Positions 11,368-20,038 of a DNA stretch of 64,000 nt are shown here, one piece after another (the stretch's first letter is position 1; the number at the start of each line of letters is the position of its first letter). The notes below the pieces were generated by a model. That model had not been told where the DNA came from and ran no database searches. It was given only the letters and a program-made list of their open reading frames with translations. Location: contig JNVV01000012.1 in assembly GCA_000733355.1 (NCBI GenBank), positions 72,851-136,850 of the forward strand, read 5' to 3'. The DNA comes from Falciphora oryzae. Its lineage: Eukaryota > Ascomycota > Sordariomycetes > Magnaporthales > Magnaporthaceae. The translations under genes and the position numbers were made by a program.

Positions 11368-12378
11368 GTTGACTTTTGTGGAGGTATTCTTCGGCGAAGG
11401 GGTCTGGAGATTTCTGGGGCGCGATATGACTGAGAGATGGATGCTGACTGGTATGCTGTGAGTGAGTATACTAGAGCGTAACGTCTGCCCGGTGTTTGTC
11501 CAAATCGATGGGTTGATGGTGGTGGATGGAAGGCTGGGTTACGGGGTGGAAGATGGAAAGGGAAATCAGCAGATGCTCCCGGCTGGGCCAAAACAATAAG
11601 GTAGCGGGTGCAGGACAAGATCAGAAGGTGCAGTCTGGTGGGCATGTCAGGAGGAAGTCATTCACAGATGGAGCTCTCCTGCCTCGTATCTACACTTCAC
11701 ACTTATACGTGGGCGGCAGCGTCACGCAAAGACGGGCAGTTTCGAGGCTTGACACAACGGGAGCCGCAGCCGGTAACTGTCCCGTCACGATAGGCGTTGA
11801 GCCCTGCCACTACCGATGACAAGTCGTGTTTGCCGCCTTCTTTCCTAGACCTGCCTCTGAGACCAGTGGCAAACTGACCCGGGTCGGGATCGGTACTGCA
11901 AGGGGAGGATGCACGACATCCCAAACACGCATGCGCGTCCGAGACTCTGGAGCTCCCGGCGCGGCCGCCTCCTCGCTCTTGGAAACATGCAGGTCCTGAT
12001 CTGCTGTGTGACGCCGTTGACATCAGCCACCGTGGTCGACGGAAGCTTGTTTGCGATTATCCCCAGCGCCCCCAAGAATGGAAGTCAATTGACCCGGTGT
12101 CTTCCACTTATCGACAAAAAACGCAGAAAAGTTTGGCCCGATTATTCGCTTACGGCCTCTGCCAGTGTAGCCCCCTGGCTGGTCAACGCCTCCTGCCATA
12201 GTGCTTCATGATTTTGTTCCTCCCATACCCAGACTGCGATACCTTCTTTCGTGTTACCCTGTGATCTTCGCTGGCGATCCCAACGACTCTCGGGCGAGGT
12301 GTTGCAGGGCGCCCATGCACCCACCCGATATCTAAGGGGAAAGCCCACGCCAGCTCAGGTCGTACTGGTCCGGGAAAG
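11368..12378. other. Intergenic, divergent promoter region
   Basis: About 1 kb upstream of both the secreted-protein gene (minus) and the broken gene at 12379 (plus). No repeats, RNA gene or supported coding frame. Confidence 0.4.
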
Positions 12379-12907
12379 ATGCCGCGTGCCTATAGCTTAC
12401 TTTTTGAACTGATACCTCGCGTGCTTGCTCCCCACGAGGAGATCAGGAAGTTTTATGAGCCCAAGTACGACCGCGCCAGCAACGACAGGACAAAGGACAT
12501 GAGGGAGCCCTCACGGCGCCCGGGGCCTGTCCGTCAGCGATGCAGACGTGGAGAAGCTCAAGGCCGGGTTCAAGTCGCGCTCCGTGGACGGCAAGTGGGA
12601 CCTGCTGGTCGAGGACCCGGACGGCAGGGGCGGCTGGTCCCTCCACATCATCAGGAACTGGCTGTACGACGAGACGTACGCCCTTCACTTCGTTCCCAAG
12701 CCGGCGGGCGATGAAGGCGCGAGTGCAAGGACCGAGAGCATCACCTGGGAGGGCAACATGTCCGGGCTGAGGTGCCCCAAGGAGCAGGCCAAGATCGAGG
12801 CGGTTATTCTGTGCAGGGGCTGGCTTGGCGCCGAGTTTGAGACGCTCCCGCAGTACCCGTCCGACCCGATGTGGAAAAACTACAAGAAGCTGGATGAGGC
12901 CCGGTAG
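12379..12907 (+). pseudogene. Small cytosolic-type protein gene with apparent +1 frameshift
   Basis: Two overlapping frames appear to encode one protein. The first (ATG 12379) reads HEEIRKFYEPKYDRASNDRT and KDMREP up to about 12510. The second, open from 12503 with no ATG, reads HGARGLSVSDADVEKLKAGF, WDLLVEDPDGRGGWSLHIIR, HFVPKPAGDEG and ends FETLPQYPSDPMWKNYKKLD at 12907. Skipping the single T at 12511 joins them cleanly. An intron of less than 40 bp would be needed otherwise, which is too short. I recall similar small uncharacterised fungal proteins of this layout but cannot verify it. The family has no known function. Either a recent pseudogene or an assembly or sequencing error. The first 14 residues before HEEIRK may not be real. 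Confidence 0.5.
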
Positions 12908-13607
12908 ACTGCCGGGTCTGCGGTGTTCTTTTTGTATGGGCACACGAGGGGCAGATACGGCAGCAAAAGGATATATAGCTTCCTTTCCCCTCGCACTCAA
13001 TCAACCCACTTTCCATGTTAATGTCGCCGCTCTACGGTCTTGTTGATGCCCGGAACGTTCGGTACCCGTAACAGACGTTGTATAAATTATTTTCCTTCCG
13101 AATGCGCATACTATCTCTCTTCGCAACGTACTTAACATGTACAGTTCATCGTCGAGACGAAAAGCCACCTGCTTCGCTCCCCGACTGAAGCAAATGTCCT
13201 CCGCCTTCCGTGTAAAGGGGCTTTGTGGAGATTGGTCGAAGGGCTCCCGCTGCAAGTGAGCCGTCTCATGCTAGATCACAACAAGTCGCTCTTTTACTCC
13301 CGGATCGGACTCCTACCTAAACGAACAAAAGAAAGAGAAGAAAGTATAGTCGGGCATAGCATGAAAATCCTTCAGACTGATGTTGTCGGAAAGCGACACA
13401 TGGAGATAGCAACGAGGATATGCGAAACAAAACTTGATCCGTGTATCGAGGGAAACAAACAGTGATTCTAGCTATAGGTATCTCCAACGCCGGCAATGCT
13501 ATGCTATGCTATTTGTTACATGAGACAAAGGAAACCAGGTGATTCGCGGTGGACATCAAAAGACAGGCAGCCCGGGCGGCTTGTGTCGCCATCGGCAGCA
13601 GACGACT
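12908..13607. other. Intergenic, convergent 3' ends
   Basis: Shared 3' region of the broken gene (plus) and the secreted ADP-ribosyltransferase-like gene (minus). AT-richer than its flanks, with a short GCTAT repeat near 13497-13512. No gene seen. Confidence 0.4.
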
Positions 13608-14225
13608 CTAAGCAGTGAACGCGCGGCGGACGAGCGCGCGCTTCTTGGACTTGGGCTTCTTGGGTCCACCCTTGGCCGGCGGCGGCGACGGCGACCCGGA
13701 GGCCGGGCGCTTGGACGACTCGGGCTGAGGCGACGGGGACTTCTTGGACTTCTCAAACTCCTCCCTGGTCATGGAGGAGACCTTCTTACCGCCGGTATAC
13801 ACGTCCCACGAGGCGATGTTGGCCCAGGGGATCCTGCCCTTGACCGAAAACTCCTTCTCGCCGGGCTTGGGGTGCGGCTCCTTGGCCTTTTCGAACTCCC
13901 TGGCCGTGTCCTTGATGTCGAGCTTGTTGGGCGACCTGGGGTCGATGTAGTAAACGTATGCGTTCAGGCCTTTGGGGGTTTTGGCGCCACCAGCGGCCAC
14001 GCTTTTATCGCTCGTAGTCGACACCCACGGGTCCCGGATGCCCGGGGTAGCCTTGACGTGGTCGATGACCGAGGCGTCCCCGTTGGGGTCCCTGGCAATA
14101 AGGCCCCCTTGTTTGAAAGCTTGTTCGGGCGAATCCAAGGTCATTCGGTAGACCTTGGCACCCAGGGCAGGGCTGAGCAGGGCAAGGAAGGAGGTGAAGT
14201 AGATGAAGCGGGAGCTAACGAGCAT
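13608..14225 (-). CDS. Secreted ADP-ribosyltransferase-like protein (pierisin/scabin/enterotoxin-A fold candidate)
   Basis: Single exon, 205 aa, ATG 14225 to TAG 13608. Residues 1-22 are a signal peptide (SSRFIYFTSFLALLSPALGA). The mature part opens KVYR with Arg27, then a PEQAFKQGGLIARD segment, then WVSTTSDKS (Ser69-Thr70-Thr71), then EKEFSVKGRIPWANI with Glu123-x-Glu125 just before a terminal strand. Known: the order YR, STS/STT, then Q/ExE is the R-S-E active site of cholera-toxin-group mono-ADP-ribosyltransferases, including the secreted pierisin and scabin types and fungal enterotoxin-A-like proteins. All three motifs look intact. Residues 155-205 form a Lys/Pro/Ser-rich tail, probably disordered. 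Target and activity are not readable; it may act on competing organisms or a host. No immunity or partner gene is adjacent. Confidence 0.65.
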   Translation of the reverse strand: MLVSSRFIYFTSFLALLSPALGAKVYRMTLDSPEQAFKQGGLIARDPNGDASVIDHVKATPGIRDPWVSTTSDKSVAAGGAKTPKGLNAYVYYIDPRSPNKLDIKDTAREFEKAKEPHPKPGEKEFSVKGRIPWANIASWDVYTGGKKVSSMTREEFEKSKKSPSPQPESSKRPASGSPSPPPAKGGPKKPKSKKRALVRRAFTA

Positions 14226-15500
14226 TTTGACTTGATTTGATAGGTTGTTGGATGTTGATAAATGGTTGGATAAAGGGGGAGAGGCTTGAAGAGTTGCAGA
14301 GGATCCGAAAAGCGGAGGATTGCAGTAATGGGATAGATGTCAAGGTTGGATGGATGTTTTGGTTGGTAGATTGTAGATGAGATGCTGTTAGTTGGTTTGA
14401 TGATGATGGTAAATGTTCAAGTCACCCAGAGCAGCAACATCAACACCTTCTTATAGTCTATTGGAGTAGTTCCGGTCCCCTACTGCTATCTTGTGCTGCT
14501 TCACTAAAAGTCTACAGTAATCACAGGTTTCAACAACATGGTCTGTAAGCAGCAGGGTTCGAAGGCCATGGCCTCACGGCCTTAGTGGAGAGAAAACGGG
14601 GTTCATAATGGATACAGCTACTATTCTTGCGCTTTCCGGCCCTCGGAGCGACCATGTTGACACCGATCTGCGGTTTATCTCCAGGGCCAGCTACGGGAGC
14701 CTCAATCTGGGAGCCACAACCTGGTAGACCTTGCTGTTCCTGCAGGGCGGTGCTGCGGCTGATTGTCCCTGGTGCCTAAGAGGCCGGCAATTGAGGCCAC
14801 CCCTGAAACCTCCACGCTGATGTCAGCTTGGCATAGAATTGGAGCTCGCGCTCTATTCATTTCCGCAAAAAGAACCATCCGACCATCGGGCTGCTGCGGC
14901 CGCGAAAGAGGCTCGCTGCGCACCACGCTAAAACGCGCTTCGAGGCACCAGCGAGGCCACCTGCGGGGCCAAGAGGCGCGCGCATCACAGCCCAGGACTA
15001 TGAAGATGCTGGATGTAGTGTGATGAGACAATCCAAGGGATATTCGGAATTGGGAGGACGATCGTTTTAGCTCAGTGGCTTGATTGAACTACAGCAAATA
15101 GAATTACACCCTGCAGAGCTGCTATAGGCCAACAATTTCTCGCGGGTTAGGGTTCAACACGCTCGACCCCTGAACCCCTGAGATGTAAGAAACCACGACT
15201 GCGCAGCCCTTCAAGTCCGTCAATCGCAACTAATTCGCGATCATCCCGCACGCGCTTTAGATTTCCTCGGTATATAATCCTGGCTACCAATTAAATGCTT
15301 GGTTTATTTTAATCCAGGAAGCGCCTGAACCAGGTCTCTTTTAATCCCAATTGAACTACCTACCACGTTCCTCAATGAAAGTCTACAGTGCAGTCCTATC
15401 TCATGCATGTCCCTCAAGTGTGTGAACTGCTCGACCTGGCTGGCTGGGTACAGGAGAGGAGACAGGAAGGAAACGTGAGGAAACCGGAAAGGAGATAGAA
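14226..15500. other. Low-gene-density intergenic region
   Basis: About 1.3 kb, lower in G+C than neighbouring coding DNA. A short telomere-like GGTTAGGGTT occurs near 15147-15156. No coding frame, RNA gene or terminal repeat was convincing. It could hold the 3' end of the weak gene at 15606-16526. Confidence 0.35.
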
Positions 15501-15590
15501 AAGGAAATAGGAAAGGAAATAGGAAAGGAAATAGGAAAGGAAATAGGAAAGGAAATAGGAAAGGAAATAGGAAAGGAAATAGGAAAGGAA
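15501..15590. repeat. 12-bp minisatellite, 7.5 perfect copies
   Basis: Unit AAGGAAATAGGA repeated without error from 15501 to 15590 (seven full units plus six bases), with degenerate copies just before it (15475-15500). On the minus strand it is a pure pyrimidine-rich tract beginning 15 bp after a GTAAGT splice donor, so it probably lies inside an intron. Confidence 0.97.
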
Positions 15591-15605
15591 TCAGGCCAAA
15601 CTTAC

Positions 15606-16526
15606 CATATGAATGATTACTTCACGAAGACAGTTAATGCCGACCGTGGTCCCATAAGTGCCAGTTCGGTCCCCGGCTGGAGACGGCGAAACGCCGCTGC
15701 GGTTAGTAGGATTGGTGCGCTTGGTCAAGTAATGATAGACCTTGTTGGCAGTTCTTAACCCGTTGATCCCGTCAGCTCGTCGCCACGCAGCCCGCGGAGG
15801 CTCATGAGTGTGTATAACTGCCCGGGACTCACGCCTCAAGATCGTAGCCTCCCCAAGAGTACCCCCGCGGCTCGCCGAGATATGCAGCTTCCAGCCGTTG
15901 ATTGAGTCTGTTGCAGACATTGAGCCTCGTCCATTTTGGGCTCTGCCCTCATCGCTTCCTTCGGCGTTCATGTGGTAGTACTGAAGTTGTAGTGGCGGCG
16001 TGTATGGCTTCGCTGCAAGGAGCCCCCTTGTGGCATTAGGTAGTAGTTCTTGCCAGAGGTTTTCGACTAGTTGGTGCAGCCACCCCTTGTTGCTTCTGGG
16101 CACGTCGCAGAGGACTCGGATCTGAAAGCTCGGAAGGCAAATACTAATTAGCTCCCGTCTCTGTATTTCCAGGCGTCGGACAAATCGAGCAGAAAAGGGG
16201 CGGGCCGAAATAGGGACCACTAATGACGGCGCCCTTCTCTGAGGGCCACATCCTTCAAATGCAAGGTTGTCTTGTTCCTCGTACGGGCGCAGGGTTAGCA
16301 AGTTTGACGTGGTGCCAGCAGGTTCGTCGTTCTAGAGCTCCAAGTCGGACGGCTCACTGTTGGGACAAAAGGTGCGATTTTCCACCAGTGTAGAAATCGA
16401 TCCTTGGGACGCCGATGATTCAGCAAGATCCCTCCAGGGACTGTCTTGTCGACGCGGCCGGCCATCGAAACGCCTGGCGAGAACCCTCACGGCGCTATCT
16501 GGGGGATGACGCGTAGAGCTTGTCAT
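15606..16526 (-). CDS. Weak spliced gene; GWKLHIS motif, possible RamC/LanKC N-terminal-like domain; 3' end unresolved
   Basis: Proposed exons on the minus strand: 16526-16386 (ATG 16526, 47 codons), 54-bp intron, 16331-15606 (242 codons), then a GTAAGT donor at 15605 and an unresolved 3' exon. All junctions are phase 0. The second exon contains INGWKLHISASRGGTLGEA, LRTANKVYHYLTKRTN and SPAGDRTGTYGTTVG. Known: in class III/IV lanthipeptide synthetases the N-terminal lyase-like domain has GWKIHVSA, then a LRNAKY-type segment about 45 residues later, then a GSGKFVTVYP-type loop, and the spacing here is similar. Inference: a fungal relative or a decayed copy of that domain; no kinase or cyclase part is visible. 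Much of the upstream sequence has no family character, so it may be a relic or not a gene. Confidence 0.3.
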
Positions 16527-17267
16527 GAGGAAAGAGAGGTGCAGAGGAAAAAGAAGAAGAAATTCAGGGGGAAAAGAAGAAGTCCAAAGCAAGAAGAAAA
16601 ATCCAGAGGAGGAAGAAGCCCACCCGGCGCAGGCCTACCCCGAGAGCTCGCAATGGTAGAGGATCTACTAGGTACCACCTCCCAACCTCTCGTGCGACTG
16701 AGCACCAAGGGCATTCCCAACAAATTCCCCGCAGCTTGTGCTACCATTGATTGATCCTTCCAAGGTAAAGGCTACAGATCAACAGCCACAGAGGGCAAAC
16801 CCCGACCCTTCCCCTCCATCTCTCCGTTACTCTCACTGCCTGGCCTGCATACATCAACAAGGACACATGTCGGGAGTCTTGCTTCGATGGTGATTCCGTC
16901 TCTCGCGACCTGTATTCGCACGCCCAGAGTCCTGTGACAATCAGCAGTTCAAGAAAGACAGAGAAGCACCTATGGAAGAGGCAGCGGATTTGGGCCCGCA
17001 GGAGGCGAAGCTCCCTTCTCTCCCCCGAGCTGGCGGACGCGAGGTCCCTCCCGCTATCCCCAACGCAGACCAGCGACCCTTTTCACCCGACGGCGCAAGC
17101 TACATCCCCTTCATCCGGTTTCTTGCCCACAAACATGCGGCAATCTTCTACCTCGGCCAATACATGCACTATTCGCGGCAATCGAGGCATCTAGGCGCCG
17201 AGCATGGAGAGCTTCCACCCACGACCGCAAACGAAGGCGCGTTCCTGATAATAATTCATCTAGTTCG
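16527..17267. other. Unassigned stretch upstream of the membrane-protein gene
   Basis: Contains a purine-rich block (16528-16615) and an open plus frame 16972-17304 starting MEEAADLGPQ with the segment DGASYIPFIRFLAHKHAAIF. That frame may be an upstream exon of the 17.3-17.9 kb gene, but no good donor was found. Not called. Confidence 0.3.
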
Positions 17268-17897
17268 CGGTTGTTCTCTCAAGCTTGCCTCAAAGCTTTG
17301 CTGACAGTATCATCAAATCCAGCCCTCGCCGCAGTGGCGGAGCGACGAGCCCAGCGGAGCCGTGATGTCGACAATGATGCATATACCGGGATGAAGGTTT
17401 TCAGAGACATTCTTGTCAATGAGCTCAGCGAGATGGCGGCTTGGCTGAGTATAATCGAGGAGATCAAGCGGTGGAGAGATGCCAAACCGCTGGATAAGCG
17501 AGCGTGCTTTGGGTAGGTAGCTGTGGTCCCCTTGTCTCCCTCTGCTTCGCCCTGTCCGCAAGACTATATGAGCCGTCTGTTCAGCGGCTGACCGATGTCA
17601 ACAATAATCACTAGGGGCGCTGCGATTGCGACGGCGTCTTGGTATATGCCCGAGTCTCTCTCTAAATACTGCGTGTATGCTGGGGTCACTGCAGGGATGA
17701 TTGTGACTGGCACCTCGCTGGGGCTGTGGTTGACAAGGGAGGCCAGGCGGCAGTGCATTGTGTCCTGCCAGGAATCAGTTGATCGGCTCTTACAGGCCGC
17801 GCAAAACGAGGACATTGATGAGGTCCTCAAGAGGCTGGATGGGGTTGATTTTAAAGTCCTTGACCATTTTCTCCAGCAGGAGATGAATGGGCAATAA
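17268..17897 (+). CDS. Small membrane protein, unknown; 5' end unresolved
   Basis: Two exons can be read with confidence: up to 17512 and 17615-17897, with intron 17513-17614 (GTAGGT, branch GGCTGAC, acceptor CACTAG). Exon 1 encodes LFSQACLKALLTVSSNPALA and a helical part (FRDILVNELSEMAAWLSIIE). Exon 2 has one hydrophobic segment (YCVYAGVTAGMIVTGTSLGL) and an acidic C-terminal helix (LLQAAQNEDIDEVLKRLDG). The first in-frame ATG is 17391, but the frame is open further left, so an upstream exon is likely, with an acceptor such as ATCTAG near 17262. No family was recognised. Confidence 0.45.
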
Positions 17898-18548
17898 ACG
17901 AGAGCGGAGAGAGGGTATTCGCAGCGGTGAGTGAGAAGTTGAAGGGATCCTAAAGCCGACATAAAGAATGGCATGCTGTTCGTCTCCGAACCGATCCCCA
18001 CCCGACGGTGGTGGTAGTTGTCGTGGAGCGCAGCCGGCTGAGCTGGACGGAACGACATGCATCTGGGTGACCAATAGAATGCCCAGACTAGACTAGTGGA
18101 CTCGTTTGGCCAAGCCAACAGCGGTTTTTCGTCTGACGGAATCTCGGATCAGCCGAAAACGAGCGCTTACCGATGCAGCTCGTTAGTTGTCGCAACTTCC
18201 AACGTCCGAAACCCGGCTTCATGGCGCACGCGCAACCGGTATTGCACCTTTCAAGACGGTGACGTCTGGTCTGATCATCTTGGTACATGGATGGCGGGCG
18301 GGCATGCATAGCAAGTCATGTTGCGGGGTCAAAATGGAGGGTGGATGTGCTTCTCCCACTTCACCCCTCCCACTCCGGGCTGGCATTTGTAATCGTAACT
18401 AGCTGTGGTCCGGGTATTTAACACTTGAAAGGGTATCTGCCCCCTTGAGAATCTTGGAGCCTTTGAGCTTGCCAAATATCTCTGCAGCCCCCTGTTGATG
18501 ACCAGGAGATTAGAACAGCTAAGTTCGCACCTGACAAAACACGTCAAA
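17898..18548. other. Intergenic: 3' of membrane protein, GST promoter
   Basis: About 650 bp between tandem plus-strand genes. No element recognised. Confidence 0.4.
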
Positions 18549-19630
18549 ATGGGTATCAAGACCGATTTCCACCTGTATACCACTGGTACGCCCAATGGCA
18601 TCAAGGTTTCTATGCTGCTCGAGGAGCTTGGCCTCGAGTACAAGGTAAGGACTAAATGCCAAGCGGAGGGAGGTTAGGGAGCGGCCTGTCTCCTGAGATC
18701 CATGCTAATGCTGCTGGATAGGTGACGGCCATAGACATCAGCAAGGATACGCAGAAGGAGCCGTGGTTTTTGGAGATCAACCCCAACGGACGCATCCCGG
18801 CTGCCACCGACACCCTGCCCGACGGCTCGACAATCAACCTGTTCGAGTCTGGCTCTATCATGCAGTACCTGGTGGACCGTTACGACCCTGAGCACAAGGT
18901 GTCGTACCCGCATGGTTCCAAGGAGTACTACGAGGTCAACAACTGGGTGAGTTGGTAGCCACGGATTGCCTCTCCTTTTAGACACGATCTTGGCGGCTGA
19001 CTTGGAGGGTGCTCTTTCCGCCACACAGCTCTTCTGGCAAATGGGAGGCCTGGGTCCCATGCAGGGACAGGCAAACCACTTTTCTCGTAAGACTCCTTTA
19101 TCCCTTTTTGCTGCTTGGGGCCTCGAGGTTTGAGGGAGTGCTGACCAGGGGAAAATCACTGCTGCGACCGTCCCGCGCACAGGCTACGCGCCCGAGAAGA
19201 TCCAGTATGGCATCGATAGGTACACCAACGAGACCCGCCGTCTCTACCGCGTGATGGACACCCAGCTCGGCAAGAACAAGTCCGGGTTCCTGGTCGGCGA
19301 CAGGCTGACGATTGCCGACCTGTCGTGCTGGGGGTGGATCGCGGCTCACGGTTTGTGGCCCTTTCTTTTCGCCCATCTATCTTTTGATAAGTGTGAGGGC
19401 ATTGGCTAACCTTTACAGCTTGGGCCGGCGTCGACATCTCGCCGTTCCCTCACCTGAACGCCTGGCTCGAGCGCCTGGCCCTGCGACCCGGCGTCGAGAA
19501 GGGCCGCCATGTGCCGACCAAGCACACGGCTTTGGAGATGAGGAACATGACCGAGGAGGAGCTGGATGCAAAGGCCTCCGCGTCTCGCGCCTGGGTTCAG
19601 AAGGGGATGGCGGAAGATGCCAAGAAGTAG
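18549..19630 (+). CDS. Glutathione S-transferase, Ure2p/Nu-like
   Basis: Model: join(18549-18644, 18722-18946, 19029-19086, 19183-19350, 19419-19630), 252 aa, five exons, all GT-AG and in frame. The thioredoxin-fold N-domain reads LYTTGTPNGIKVSMLLEELG then PWFLEINPNGRIPAATDT and LFESGSIMQYLVDRYD (the ES pair binds the glutathione gamma-glutamyl group). The helical C-domain reads WQMGGLGPMQGQANHFSR, APEKIQYGIDRYTNETRRLY, FLVGDRLTIADLSCWGWI. Known: this is the Ure2p/YfcG-type clade with TxxTPNG near the active site, cytosolic enzymes of detoxification and disulfide reduction. The 58-bp exon 3 is short but fits the family. No cluster partner is adjacent. Confidence 0.93.
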
Positions 19631-20038
19631 ATGGCTTTCTGGAATTGGGGAATGTTGCAGGGGAAAGGATAATGGATCCATCAAAACCTCCGAAATTGAA
19701 TCTCGAGTCCTCAATGCCGTCCTCGTGAAAATCACTGTGCGAACAACAAGTCTTTGTTACAGTTCCACGGCCCCACTTCCTTGGCACGGGCGGCCACCTG
19801 CAGGTAAGGACCCGCGGCGCGTCGTGGCATTGGAAAAAAAAAAAAAAAAAGTTTACATAATCACGGATGGATGCCCGAGCAAGGTAAGCGAAGAAACCTG
19901 GAGGCGACTTCGCCAGACAGGCAGGCAATTCAGCTTCCTTCACCAACCTCTCGTGGTGCCGTTTTGCATTCGCGATTTCATCAACCATCCCTTCGAAGAC
20001 CCCGTCGTATTGTGCGCAGGAGTCGCGCGGCCGACAAG
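19631..20038. other. Intergenic: GST 3' end, BBP promoter
   Basis: About 410 bp between tandem plus-strand genes, containing a 17-nt A run at 19834-19850. No other element recognised. Confidence 0.5.
19834..19850. repeat. 17-nt A homopolymer
   Basis: Uninterrupted A17 between the GST 3' end and the BBP start. Confidence 0.95.

Noticed and set aside
15140..15160. Telomere-like GGTTAGGGTT
   Set aside because: Only about one and a half TTAGGG units; not a telomere or an interstitial array.
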